The notes under the pieces are model-generated. The model was given only the letters and a program-made list of their open reading frames with translations, ran no database searches and was not told the origin of the DNA. Shown piece after piece: positions 30,938 through 38,833 of a stretch of 43,422 nucleotides of DNA; the stretch's first letter is position 1, and every line of letters starts with the position of its first letter. The position numbers and the translations under genes were made by a program. Location of the stretch: NCBI RefSeq assembly GCF_012273655.1, contig NZ_JAAWWP010000035.1, positions 1 through 43,422 of the forward strand. The letters run 5' to 3'. The DNA comes from Streptomyces physcomitrii. Its GTDB lineage: Bacteria > Actinomycetota > Actinomycetes > Streptomycetales > Streptomycetaceae.

Positions 30938-31501
30938 GTGTACGCACCCGCCCCGGACCCCGCCCCCCACGCCCCCATCGCCCCCGACCGCGTGGCCGAA
31001 CAGGCCCGCCGGGGCCACGAGTTGCTGGTCGGGCTGGTGGGCGGCTGCGCGCTCGTCGGCGTGGGTGCGTCGATCGTCCTCGGGTTCTCCAGCGATGTCT
31101 GGGCCCAACTCCTCGCCCTGGCCACGGGGTTGGCCATGCTCATGCGGGCCCACCTCTTCCGCTACACCGCCCAGGTGGGGGCCACCCTCGCGGCGGGCCT
31201 GGCCGCGCTGGTCGCCCTCGGGCTCGGGCTCGCCCTGCATCCCCCGGCGGGATACGTCCGCGAGGCGCTGCTGAAGAGCGACACCACCGCGCTCGACATC
31301 CGCTCGGTCTGGATCATCGCCGCCATCGGCGCGACCGCCGCGCTGCTCACCGCGATCGGCCTGATCGTCCCCCGGCGCGGCCTGACCCCGTTCTGGGGCC
31401 GCTTCTTCGAGATCGCCGAGGCCTTCGTCCTGCTCACCCTGATCCCGCTGGCCCTCGCCGTCTTCGACGTGTACGCGAGCGCCCGTGCGATGACGAGTTG
31501 A
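30938..31501 (+). CDS. Five-helix membrane protein resembling the C-terminal half of type VII secretion protein EccD (likely remnant)
   Basis: 187 residues. Five hydrophobic helices: about 29-49 (LLVGLVGGCALVGVGASIVLG), 55-73, 79-101, 126-146 and 163-183. The helix pattern, the RRGLTPFWGRFFEIAEAFVLL segment and the last helix IPLALAVFDVYAS look like the end of EccD, a membrane protein of about 11 helices and 450-500 residues in ESX systems. The N-terminal helices and ubiquitin-like domain of EccD are absent; the reading frame is closed 40 bases upstream by TAG 30896. GTG 30938 has GGGAGGGG-like purines before it, so the fragment may still be translated. I see it as a truncated relic beside an EspI-like gene. 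Alternative: an unrelated small membrane protein. Confidence 0.65.
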   Translation: MYAPAPDPAPHAPIAPDRVAEQARRGHELLVGLVGGCALVGVGASIVLGFSSDVWAQLLALATGLAMLMRAHLFRYTAQVGATLAAGLAALVALGLGLALHPPAGYVREALLKSDTTALDIRSVWIIAAIGATAALLTAIGLIVPRRGLTPFWGRFFEIAEAFVLLTLIPLALAVFDVYASARAMTS

Positions 31502-31504
31502 CGT

Positions 31505-31551
31505 CCCGTCAGGCCGCGCATCCCTGACGGGCGGCCGGGGCCCGGCCGCCC
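31505..31551. terminator. Two overlapping hairpins between convergent genes
   Basis: CCCGTCAGG (31505-31513) with CCTGACGGG (31523-31531), and GGGCGGCCGG (31529-31538) with CCGGCCGCCC (31542-31551). The arms share 31529-31531, so they compete at their base. They lie between the ends of the EccD-like fragment and the DUF397 gene. Confidence 0.6.
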
Positions 31552-31573
31552 GGCCGCGCCCGGTCCCGCCCCG

Positions 31574-31840
31574 TCAGGCCAGGTCGAACTCCCCGTCCCG
31601 CGCGCCCAGCACGAAGGCGCGCCACTCCGCCTCGGTGTACCGGAGCACCGTCTCCGGGTCGGCGGAGGAGCGCATCGCGACCGCGCCGCCGGGCAGATGG
31701 GCGATCTCCACGCGCTCCTCGTCCTCGCTGGTGCCCGGAGCGCTCAGCCACTCGACCCCGGAGATGTCGAGTGCGTAGAGCTCGTCCTTCTCACGCTCCT
31801 TGCGCGCGGCGAGTTCCTGGTCCTGTGCTGCGTCCGACAT
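31574..31840 (-). CDS. DUF397 domain protein
   Basis: 88 residues from ATG 31840. The DUF397 core is EWLSAPGTSEDEERVEIAHLPGGAVAMRSSADPETVLRYTEAEWRAFVLGARDGEFD, with the V-E-I-A ... V-A-M-R-S-S/D ... EW-AF-GA-DGEFD pattern. DUF397 proteins are Streptomyces-typical partners of XRE-type regulators (BldB/WhiJ-related sets), but here no XRE gene is adjacent. An N-terminal 35 residues are charged. In-frame extension to 31912 is rejected for lack of conservation. GGAAGGG lies upstream. Its regulation may involve the palindrome over 31907-31932. Confidence 0.85.
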   Translation of the reverse strand: MSDAAQDQELAARKEREKDELYALDISGVEWLSAPGTSEDEERVEIAHLPGGAVAMRSSADPETVLRYTEAEWRAFVLGARDGEFDLA

Positions 31841-31906
31841 CGTTGCGCGGCCCTTCCGCTGATTCCACTGAGTACGCGATGGGGGCGCCCAAGGGCGTGG
31901 TCCACC

Positions 31907-31932
31907 GTGCACCGAGCGTATATAAGGTGCAC
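31907..31932. promoter_or_regulatory. Palindrome flanking a TATATAA -10-like island
   Basis: GTGCACC (31907-31913) and GGTGCAC (31926-31932) face each other across GAGCGTATATAA. TATATAAGGT is the most AT-rich spot in the region, lies 66 bases above the DUF397 ATG and ~290 above rpsO; TAAGGT (31923-31928) fits TANNNT on the plus strand. It reads as an operator over a promoter. Confidence 0.4.
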
Positions 31933-32067
31933 ACGGTGCCGTACGGCTATCGCGGATTCACCGTGCGCGAGCGCGAGCAGGGTGGGACGGGCGGGCGTTG
32001 ACACGGGCCTGCCGCGCACCGGCGGTGCCTCTTCCCCGGGGCGGAATACGCGGTCCTCACCCCCTGG

Positions 32068-32080
32068 TACCCTGTGTGAC
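32068..32080 (+). promoter_or_regulatory. Putative rpsO promoter -10
   Basis: TACCCT at 32068-32073 fits TANNNT; transcription would start near 32080, giving a leader of ~142 bases. Two promoters upstream of rpsO are known in S. coelicolor, so others may exist in 31841-32221. TTGACA at 31998-32003 has no well-spaced -10. No gene is present in this stretch. Confidence 0.4.
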
Positions 32081-32221
32081 GACCCCCTGAGCAGTCGGCG
32101 CCGGAGCCTCCGGGCACCGCCGTGCGACGGCCGGCGGGGATCATCGCCTTCCGAGTCACCCAAGCCCTCCTGAGAAGCAGACCAGGAGCACTCGGGGCAA
32201 CGACCTTTCCGAGGAGTACGC

Positions 32222-32509
32222 GTGTCGCTCGACGTCGCAACGAAGAAGCAGATCATCTCCGAGTTCGCCACCAAGGACGGTGACACCGGCTCCCCCGAGG
32301 TGCAGGTCGCGCTGCTTTCGCGCCGGATCTCCGACCTGACCGAGCACCTCAAGACCCACAAGCACGACCACCACTCCCGTCGTGGTCTGCTCATCCTGGT
32401 GGGTCAGCGCCGCCGCCTGCTGCAGTACCTGGCCAAGAAGGACATCCAGCGCTTCCGTGCGCTGGTCGACCGCCTCGGCATCCGCCGCGGTGCGGCGGGC
32501 GCCCGATAA
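32222..32509 (+). CDS. rpsO: Small ribosomal subunit protein uS15
   Basis: 95 residues. S15 binds 16S rRNA at the central domain junction early in 30S assembly. The sequence TKKQIISEFATKDGDTGSPEVQVALLS, RRISDLTEHLKTHKHDHHSRRGLL and LVGQRRRLLQYLAKKDIQRFRALVDRLGIR is the complete S15 pattern, with the DTGSPEVQ and HxxDHHSRRGL motifs. Start GTG 32222 has GAGGAG (32211-32216) 5 bases before it. It is followed by a hairpin and pnp, the rpsO-pnp order typical of bacteria. Confidence 0.97.
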   Translation: MSLDVATKKQIISEFATKDGDTGSPEVQVALLSRRISDLTEHLKTHKHDHHSRRGLLILVGQRRRLLQYLAKKDIQRFRALVDRLGIRRGAAGAR

Positions 32510-32518
32510 GACGCCGTG

Positions 32519-32555
32519 AAGGGAGCGGTTCCCACTCCAGGGGACCGCTCCCTTT
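32519..32555 (+). terminator. rpsO-pnp intergenic hairpin (terminator / RNase III substrate)
   Basis: AAGGGAGCGG (32519-32528) pairs with CCGCTCCCTT (32545-32554), continuing with one bulge into CCC/GGG around ACTCCAG, followed by TTT. In S. coelicolor the equivalent rpsO-pnp hairpin both attenuates transcription and is cut by RNase III (established in that species); the same double role is likely here. Confidence 0.8.
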
Positions 32556-32936
32556 GCTGTACGTGCGAGAAGTCACTCCCGCTTTGTAGTCTGGTCGCAC
32601 GTGGCCGTACACATGCCCGCAACAACCGGGGCGTGGGCGCGGTCCCCGGTCCGTACCACCGCCGCCGGGAAGCCCTTCACGAGGGCTCGCCCGGCCGGGT
32701 AGGGACAAAGCGGAAACACACAACGCCATACTGGACGAGGAGAGCGCACCCCGCCGCCGGTCCTCGGTAGTGGCCCCCGGGGCAGGAACCCCGGGTGCTT
32801 CGATCGAAGACCGGCCGAGCACCACTGAGGGGCGCTGCTCCGATCGTCCGCCCGCCACACGGGCGGCGCGGACGAAAAGACGCCACAGACGCACGCGTGA
32901 AACGCGTAGACACAGAAGAACACGGAGACAGCACTG
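32556..32936 (+). promoter_or_regulatory. pnp leader region with -10 candidate and hairpin
   Basis: No gene lies in 32510-32936. TAGTCT at 32587-32592 fits TANNNT. A hairpin CCGCCCG (32848-32854) / CGGGCGG (32860-32866), loop CCACA, sits 71 bases before the pnp start, and GGAG at about 32924-32927 is the ribosome binding site. Two intergenic promoters are known in S. coelicolor, consistent with this region. Confidence 0.45.
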
Positions 32937-35156
32937 GTGGAGAACGAGACCCACTACGCCGAGGCCGTAATCGACAACGGCTCCTTCGGCACCCGCACGA
33001 TCCGCTTCGAGACGGGCCGCCTGGCCCGCCAGGCCGCCGGCTCCGCCGTGGCCTACCTGGACGACGACACCATGGTCCTCTCGGCGACCACCGCGTCCAA
33101 GAACCCCAAGGACCAGCTCGACTTCTTCCCGCTCACGGTGGACGTCGAGGAGCGGATGTACGCCGCCGGCAAGATCCCCGGCAGCTTCTTCCGCCGCGAG
33201 GGCCGCCCCTCCGAGGACGCCATCCTCACCTGCCGCCTGATCGACCGCCCGCTGCGCCCCTCCTTCAAGAAGGGCCTGCGCAACGAGATCCAGGTCGTCG
33301 CCACGATCATGGCGCTCAACCCCGACCACCTGTACGACGTCGTCGCGATCAACGCCGCGTCCGCGTCCACCCAGCTGGCCGGTCTGCCCTTCTCCGGCCC
33401 GATCGGCGGCGTCCGCGTCGCGCTGATCAAGGGCCAGTGGGTCGCCTTCCCGACGCACACCGAGCTCGAGGACGCCGTCTTCGACATGGTGGTCGCGGGC
33501 CGCACCCTGGAGGACGGCGACGTCGCGATCATGATGGTCGAGGCCGAGGCCACCGAGAAGACCATCAAGCTGGTCGAGGGCGGCGCCGAGGCGCCGACCG
33601 AGGAGATCGTCGCCGCCGGTCTGGACGCCGCGAAGCCCTTCATCAAGGTGCTGTGCCGCGCGCAGGCCGACCTTGCCGCCAAGGCCGCCAAGGAGACCGG
33701 CGAGTTCCCGATCTTCCTGGACTACCAGGACGACGTGCTCGAGGCCCTGACCACCGCGGTCCGCGGCGAGCTGGCGCAGGCGCTGACCATCGCGGGCAAG
33801 CAGGAGCGCGAGGCCGAGCTGGACCGCGTCAAGGCGCTGGCCGCCGAGAAGCTGCTCCCGCAGTTCGAGGGACGCGAGAAGGAGATCTCCGCCGCGTACC
33901 GCTCGCTGACCAAGACCCTGGTCCGTGAGCGCGTCATCAAGGAGAAGAAGCGCATCGACGGCCGCGGCGTCACGGACATCCGTACGCTGGCCGCCGAGGT
34001 CGAGGCCATCCCGCGGGTGCACGGCAGCGCCCTGTTCGAGCGCGGCGAGACCCAGATCCTGGGCGTCACCACCCTGAACATGCTCCGCATGGAGCAGCAG
34101 CTGGACACCCTCTCCCCGGTGACCCGCAAGCGCTACATGCACAACTACAACTTCCCGCCCTACTCCACCGGCGAGACCGGCCGCGTCGGCTCCCCGAAGC
34201 GCCGCGAGATCGGCCACGGCGCGCTCGCCGAGCGCGCCCTGGTGCCGGTGCTGCCGACGCGCGAGGAGTTCCCGTACGCGATCCGCCAGGTCTCCGAGGC
34301 GCTGAGCTCCAACGGCTCCACCTCGATGGGCTCGGTCTGCGCCTCCACCATGTCGCTGCTGAACGCCGGTGTGCCGCTGAAGGCCCCGGTCGCCGGTATC
34401 GCCATGGGCCTGATCTCCCAGGAGATCGAGGGCGAGACGCACTACGTCACCCTCACCGACATCCTCGGTGCGGAGGACGCCTTCGGCGACATGGACTTCA
34501 AGGTCGCCGGCACCAAGCAGTTCGTGACCGCCCTCCAGCTCGACACCAAGCTGGACGGCATCCCGGCCTCCGTCCTGGGCGCGGCCCTCAAGCAGGCCCG
34601 CGACGCCCGCCTCCACATCCTCGACGTGATGATGGAAGCGATCGACACCCCGGACGAGATGTCCCCGAACGCCCCGCGGATCATCACCGTCAAGATCCCG
34701 GTGGACAAGATCGGTGAGGTCATCGGCCCCAAGGGCAAGATGATCAACCAGATCCAGGAGGACACCGGCGCCGACATCACGATCGAGGACGACGGCACCA
34801 TCTACATCGGTGCCCAGCAGGGCTCGCAGGCCGAGGCCGCTCGCGCCACGATCAACGGCATCGCCAACCCGACCATGCCGGAGGTCGGCGAGCGCTACCT
34901 GGGCACCGTCGTGAAGACGACGACCTTCGGTGCGTTCGTGTCGCTGCTGCCGGGCAAGGACGGTCTGCTGCACATCTCGCAGATCCGCAAGCTCGCCGGC
35001 GGCAAGCGCGTGGAGAACGTCGAGGACGTCCTCGGTGTGGGCCACAAGGTCCAGGTCGAGATCGCCGAGATCGACTCCCGCGGCAAGCTCTCCCTGATCC
35101 CCGTGATCGAGGGCGAGGACGACAGCGCGGAGAAGAAGGACGACGCCGACAAGTGA
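32937..35156 (+). CDS. pnp: Polyribonucleotide nucleotidyltransferase (PNPase)
   Basis: 739 residues. PNPase degrades RNA 3' to 5' with phosphate and, in Streptomyces, also adds poly(A)-like tails. Two RNase PH domains flank a helical region: the first starts near residue 10 (VIDNGSFGTRTIRFETGRLARQAAGS), the second near 340 (RGVTDIRTLAAEVEAIPRVHGSALFERGETQ). The KH domain shows KIGEVIGPKGKMINQIQED near residue 590, and the S1 domain VGERYLGTVVKTTTFGAFVSLLPGKDGLLHIS follows. A short Glu/Lys tail ends it. GTG 32937 is preceded by GGAG 9 bases before. The stop overlaps the M16 peptidase start as GTGA. Confidence 0.97.
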   Translation: MENETHYAEAVIDNGSFGTRTIRFETGRLARQAAGSAVAYLDDDTMVLSATTASKNPKDQLDFFPLTVDVEERMYAAGKIPGSFFRREGRPSEDAILTCRLIDRPLRPSFKKGLRNEIQVVATIMALNPDHLYDVVAINAASASTQLAGLPFSGPIGGVRVALIKGQWVAFPTHTELEDAVFDMVVAGRTLEDGDVAIMMVEAEATEKTIKLVEGGAEAPTEEIVAAGLDAAKPFIKVLCRAQADLAAKAAKETGEFPIFLDYQDDVLEALTTAVRGELAQALTIAGKQEREAELDRVKALAAEKLLPQFEGREKEISAAYRSLTKTLVRERVIKEKKRIDGRGVTDIRTLAAEVEAIPRVHGSALFERGETQILGVTTLNMLRMEQQLDTLSPVTRKRYMHNYNFPPYSTGETGRVGSPKRREIGHGALAERALVPVLPTREEFPYAIRQVSEALSSNGSTSMGSVCASTMSLLNAGVPLKAPVAGIAMGLISQEIEGETHYVTLTDILGAEDAFGDMDFKVAGTKQFVTALQLDTKLDGIPASVLGAALKQARDARLHILDVMMEAIDTPDEMSPNAPRIITVKIPVDKIGEVIGPKGKMINQIQEDTGADITIEDDGTIYIGAQQGSQAEAARATINGIANPTMPEVGERYLGTVVKTTTFGAFVSLLPGKDGLLHISQIRKLAGGKRVENVEDVLGVGHKVQVEIAEIDSRGKLSLIPVIEGEDDSAEKKDDADK

Positions 35157-36532
35157 CGTCCCGTAGTCCCGAGACGACGGCCCGCACCTCCCCGGAGGCG
35201 CGGGCCGTCGCCCGTACCCAAACCCTCCTCGAAGGCCGCGACGGCATCGGCACGGTACGCCGTACGACGCTGCCCGGCGGCCTGCGCGTGGTCACCGAGA
35301 CCCTGCCGACGGTGCGCTCCGCGACCTTCGGCATCTGGGCGCACGTCGGCTCCCGCGACGAGACCCCCAGCCTGAACGGCGCCACCCACTACCTGGAGCA
35401 CCTGCTCTTCAAGGGCACGAAGAAGCGTTCCGCCCTCGACATCTCCGCGGCGATCGACGCGGTCGGCGGCGAGATGAACGCCTTCACCGCCAAGGAGTTC
35501 ACGTGCTACTACGCGCGTGTCCTCGACAACGACCTGCCGCTCGCCATCGACGTGGTCTGCGACATGCTCACCGGCTCGCTGATCCGGCAGGAGGACGTCG
35601 ACGCCGAGCGCGGCGTCATCCTCGAGGAGATCGCGATGACCGAGGACGACCCCGGCGACTGCGTGCACGACCTCTTCGCGCACACCATGCTCGGCGACAC
35701 CCCGCTGGGCCGCCCCGTCCTCGGCACCGTCGACACGATCAACGCCCTGACCGCCGACCGCATCCGCCGCTTCCACAAGCGGCACTACGACCCGACGCAC
35801 CTGGTCGTCGCCGCGGCCGGGAACGTCGACCACCACCAGGTCGTACGCCAGGTCCGCGCCGCCTTCGAGAAGGCGGGAGCCCTCGGGAGCCCCGGCGCCG
35901 AGCCGGTCGCCCCCCGGGCCGGCCGCCGCGCGGTGCGCGCCGCGGGCAAGGTCGAGCTGCTGCACCGCCGCACCGAGCAGGCCCACGTCATCCTCGGCAT
36001 GCCCGGGCTGGCCCGCACCGACGAACGCCGCTGGGCGCTCAGCGTGCTGAACACCGCGCTCGGCGGCGGCATGTCCTCCCGGCTCTTCCAGGAGGTCCGG
36101 GAGAAGCGCGGCCTCGCGTACAGCGTCTACTCCTACACCTCCGGCTTCGCCGACTGCGGCCTCTTCGGCGTCTACGCGGGCTGCCGCCCGAGCCAGGTGC
36201 ACGACGTACTGAAGATCTGCCACGAGGAGCTCGACCGGGTCGCCCGCGGCGGACTGCCCGAGGAGGAGATCGGCCGGGCCATCGGCCAGCTCTCCGGCTC
36301 GACCGTCCTCGGCGTCGAGGACACGGGTGCGCTCATGCACCGCATCGGCAAGAGTGAGCTGTGCTGGGGCGAGCAGATGTCCGTGGACGACATGCTGGCC
36401 AGGATCGCGGCGGTCACCCCGGACGACGTACGCGAGGTCGCGCGCGAGGTCCTGGGGCAGCGGCCGTCCCTGTCGGTCATCGGCCCGCTGAAGGACAAGC
36501 AGGCGGACCGCCTGCACGAGGTGGTCTCCTAG
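35153..36532 (+). CDS. M16 family zinc metallopeptidase
   Basis: 459 residues. Inverted zinc motif H79-Y-L-E82-H83 in THYLEHLLFKGTKKRS, with the distal ligand E159 in RGVILEEIAM 77 residues later; this is the M16B processing-peptidase-like pattern. The second half has the family's R-Y motif region (GGGMSSRLFQEVREKRGLAYSVYS). Located after pnp in most actinobacteria and usually co-transcribed; GTGA overlap with pnp fixes the GTG 35153 start. No signal peptide, so it acts in the cytosol. Substrate unknown. Confidence 0.93.
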   Translation: MTSRSPETTARTSPEARAVARTQTLLEGRDGIGTVRRTTLPGGLRVVTETLPTVRSATFGIWAHVGSRDETPSLNGATHYLEHLLFKGTKKRSALDISAAIDAVGGEMNAFTAKEFTCYYARVLDNDLPLAIDVVCDMLTGSLIRQEDVDAERGVILEEIAMTEDDPGDCVHDLFAHTMLGDTPLGRPVLGTVDTINALTADRIRRFHKRHYDPTHLVVAAAGNVDHHQVVRQVRAAFEKAGALGSPGAEPVAPRAGRRAVRAAGKVELLHRRTEQAHVILGMPGLARTDERRWALSVLNTALGGGMSSRLFQEVREKRGLAYSVYSYTSGFADCGLFGVYAGCRPSQVHDVLKICHEELDRVARGGLPEEEIGRAIGQLSGSTVLGVEDTGALMHRIGKSELCWGEQMSVDDMLARIAAVTPDDVREVAREVLGQRPSLSVIGPLKDKQADRLHEVVS

Positions 36533-36536
36533 ACCG

Positions 36537-36570
36537 GGAGAACACCTGGACGGTCCAGGAGAACACCTGG
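36537..36570. repeat. 13-bp direct repeat after the M16 gene
   Basis: GGAGAACACCTGG occurs at 36537-36549 and 36558-36570. Between them CCTGGA/TCCAGG forms a small inverted repeat. The 152-base gap to dapB holds no gene. Confidence 0.7.
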
Positions 36571-36684
36571 CGGAGCGGTCTTCGGAGAAGCGCGTCTCGG
36601 AAGAAGCCGTCTCCCGGAACGGAAGCGGTCACCCGGCCCCGGGCACTCCCGGGGCCGGACCGCCGGCTGCGAAGGAACGAAGAC

Positions 36685-37437
36685 ATGAGCAAGCTGCGTG
36701 TGGCCGTGCTCGGTGCGAAGGGCCGCATCGGCTCCGAGGCGGTACGGGCCGTCGAGGCGGCCGAGGACCTGGAACTCGTCGCCGCCCTCGGCCGGGGCGA
36801 CAAGCTGGAGACCCTCGCCGAGCAGGGCGCCCAGGTGGCGGTCGAACTCACCACCCCCGCCTCGGTCATGGGCAACCTCGACTTCTGCGTACGGCACGGC
36901 ATCCACGCCGTGGTCGGCACCACCGGCTGGACCGAGGACCGCCTCGGCCAACTGCGCGGCTGGCTCGCCGACTTCCCCGGCACCGGGGTGCTCATCGCCC
37001 CCAACTTCTCCCTCGGCGCCGTCCTGACCATGAAGTTCGCCCAGCTCGCCGCCCCGTACTTCGAGTCCGTCGAGGTCGTCGAACTGCACCACCCGAACAA
37101 GGCGGACGCCCCCAGCGGCACCGCCACCCGCACCGCCCAGCTCATCGCCGCCGCGCGCGAGCAGGCGGGCAGCGCACCCCAGCCGGACGCCACCGCCACC
37201 GCCCTCGACGGCGCCCGGGGCGCGGACGTCGACGGAATCCCCGTGCACTCGGTGCGGCTGCGCGGGCTCCTCGCCCACCAGGAGGTCCTGCTCGGCGGCG
37301 AGGGCGAGACCCTCACGGTGCGCCACGACTCGCTGCACCACAGCAGCTTCATGCCGGGCATCCTGCTCGCGGCCCGGCGCGTGCCCACCGTGCCCGGTCT
37401 CACCTTCGGCCTGGAACACTTCCTGGACCTCGGCTGA
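36685..37437 (+). CDS. dapB: 4-hydroxy-tetrahydrodipicolinate reductase
   Basis: 250 residues. DapB reduces HTPA to tetrahydrodipicolinate with NAD(P)H in lysine/DAP synthesis. N-terminal Rossmann loop VAVLGAKGRIGSEAV (G-x-x-G-x-x-G), then VGTTGWTEDRL and IAPNFSLGAVL. The catalytic segment ELHHPNKADAPSGTATRTAQ holds the conserved His pair, Lys and the SGTA dipicolinate-binding part. The ATG at 36685 is preceded by AAGGA; the longer open frame from 36361 is rejected since it lies inside the peptidase. Works with DapA (40098-40997), which is separated here by four genes. Confidence 0.95.
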   Translation: MSKLRVAVLGAKGRIGSEAVRAVEAAEDLELVAALGRGDKLETLAEQGAQVAVELTTPASVMGNLDFCVRHGIHAVVGTTGWTEDRLGQLRGWLADFPGTGVLIAPNFSLGAVLTMKFAQLAAPYFESVEVVELHHPNKADAPSGTATRTAQLIAAAREQAGSAPQPDATATALDGARGADVDGIPVHSVRLRGLLAHQEVLLGGEGETLTVRHDSLHHSSFMPGILLAARRVPTVPGLTFGLEHFLDLG

Positions 37438-37439
37438 GC

Positions 37440-37898
37440 ATGCGCGCCAAGCTCGCCTACACCGTCACGGCCGCCGCCCTCCTGGTCTACTTCGTCCTGG
37501 CCGGCAGCCGCGGGGTGCTGCTGCTCCGGCACGGCTCGGCCCTCAGCGTCGCCCTCGGCGCCGCCGTGCTCGTACTGCCGCTGATCGGCCTCTGGTTCCT
37601 GTGGCAGAGCACCCGCTTCGCGATCCGGGCGGGCCGGCTCGCCGCCGTACTCGAAGCCGAGGGCGGGCTGCCCGTCGACGAACTCCGGCGCACGCCCAGC
37701 GGCCGCGTCGACCGGGATTCCGCGGACGCCGTCTTCGCCCGGCGCAAGGCGGAGGCGGAGCGGGCACCCGAGGACTGGCGGTGCTGGTTCCGGCTGGCGG
37801 TCGCCTACCGCGACGCCCGCGACACCCCGCGCGCCCGCAGGGCGATACAGCGCGCGATCACCCTGCACGAGCAGGACGGGAAATCCGCCGCAGCCTGA
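37440..37898 (+). CDS. Small membrane protein with TPR-like tail
   Basis: 152 residues. Two hydrophobic helices at the N-terminus (about 5-24, LAYTVTAAALLVYFVLAG, and 34-55, SVALGAAVLVLPLIGLWFLW), then a charged cytosolic part with a short TPR-like helix pair CWFRLAVAYRDARDTPRARRAIQRAI. It starts 2 bases after the dapB stop, so coupled expression is likely. A conserved actinobacterial neighbour of dapB; function unknown. Confidence 0.85.
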   Translation: MRAKLAYTVTAAALLVYFVLAGSRGVLLLRHGSALSVALGAAVLVLPLIGLWFLWQSTRFAIRAGRLAAVLEAEGGLPVDELRRTPSGRVDRDSADAVFARRKAEAERAPEDWRCWFRLAVAYRDARDTPRARRAIQRAITLHEQDGKSAAA

Positions 37899-37946
37899 GC
37901 CCGGCCGTGATGCGGGTGTGGTGCAGTTGTGGTGCGAGCGCCGCCC

Positions 37947-38507
37947 TCAGCGGCGGCCGTGCTCCTGTGCCCAGGCCTCGATCCGGTCGGCGGCCCGCTC
38001 GAAGGCGGTGGGCCGCGCGAGGAAGTCCGCGTCGTGGGTGGTCAGCAGGGCCCGCCGCGGCTCGCTGCCCTGGGTGAGCCGTTCCAGTACGAGCGCCTGG
38101 CCCTGCACGGTGCGCGGCAGGCCGAGCCAGCGCACCGGCTGCTGCCGGGTGCGCACCGAGACGACATGCGCCCAGGACACCGTGCGGGTGCGGAACATGC
38201 CCACATGACGCAGGCCGCGGCTGCCCACCCAGGTGCCCATCCGCAGCATCCGCAGCGCCGCCGCGATGATGACCACGGCGAGGGCGCCGCAGACCAGCAT
38301 CTCGACCGGGGATCCCGCGAAGGCGATGATCACCGCGGAGAGCAGCACGAAGGCGGAGAGCAGCAGCAGGGAGGCGGCGAGGCCCACCCGCCAGGGGCCC
38401 GGGCGGTACGGGCGGCGCCAGCGCTCCGGATCCTCGGGGAAGAGCTGGTCCTCCGCGTCCCGCGACTCGTCGAAAGCACGGTCGGCCGTGAGAAAGGTCA
38501 AGGGCAC
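37947..38507 (-). CDS. PH-domain-like membrane protein
   Basis: 186 residues from GTG 38507. Two hydrophobic segments (VGLAASLLLLSAFVLLSAVIIAFAG and PVEMLVCGALAVVIIAAALRML) are followed by a bacterial PH-like module (GLRHVGMFRTRTVSWAHVVSVRTRQQ..., with W and RR pattern) and a C-terminal helix. Start choice: GAGGAA (38519-38514) lies exactly 6 bases before the GTG, while the upstream in-frame TTG 38525 has no ribosome site. Divergent from the dapB side, co-directional with the next gene downstream on the minus strand. Function unknown. Confidence 0.8.
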   Translation of the reverse strand: MPLTFLTADRAFDESRDAEDQLFPEDPERWRRPYRPGPWRVGLAASLLLLSAFVLLSAVIIAFAGSPVEMLVCGALAVVIIAAALRMLRMGTWVGSRGLRHVGMFRTRTVSWAHVVSVRTRQQPVRWLGLPRTVQGQALVLERLTQGSEPRRALLTTHDADFLARPTAFERAADRIEAWAQEHGRR

Positions 38508-38593
38508 GGACGGTTCCTCACTCAAAAGCGGCTGGGGCTGCCCGGTGAGGCTATCGAGACAGGACCGCGCCCACCAGCCTGGGTGCCCTCGGC

Positions 38594-38833
38594 TCAGCGC
38601 CCGTGGGAGGCCTCGGAGTGCTGGGTGACCTTGGGCGACTGCTCCGGCGAGAGGGCGGGCATGCCCACGATCACGGACCCGACCAGGCCCGCGAGCACGG
38701 TGGCACCCAGCAGGACCTGGCCGGCTATGCGCCGTGCCGAGGCCCGCTCGCGGGGCGGGGGAGCGATATTGCTGCGGAAGGTGTCGGCTTCGGCGATGAA
38801 GGCGAACGGTACGGGCTCACGCCGACGGAACAT
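38594..38833 (-). CDS. Small single-pass membrane protein
   Basis: 79 residues from ATG 38833, preceded by AAGGAGA. The N-terminal part is basic (FRRREPVPFAF), then a hydrophobic stretch QVLLGATVLAGLVGSVIVG at about 42-62, and a short outside tail with His. One membrane span, inside-positive. A small gene often seen between thyX and dapB in streptomycetes (my recollection). No function known. Confidence 0.7.
   Translation of the reverse strand: MFRRREPVPFAFIAEADTFRSNIAPPPRERASARRIAGQVLLGATVLAGLVGSVIVGMPALSPEQSPKVTQHSEASHGR

Noticed and set aside
31998..32003. TTGACA, a perfect -35, upstream of rpsO
   Set aside because: No TANNNT at 16-19 bases downstream (the sequence there is GGCGGT); kept only as background.
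32391..35045. Long minus-strand open frame opposite pnp
   Set aside because: Antisense shadow; no motif, and PNPase on the plus strand is unambiguous.
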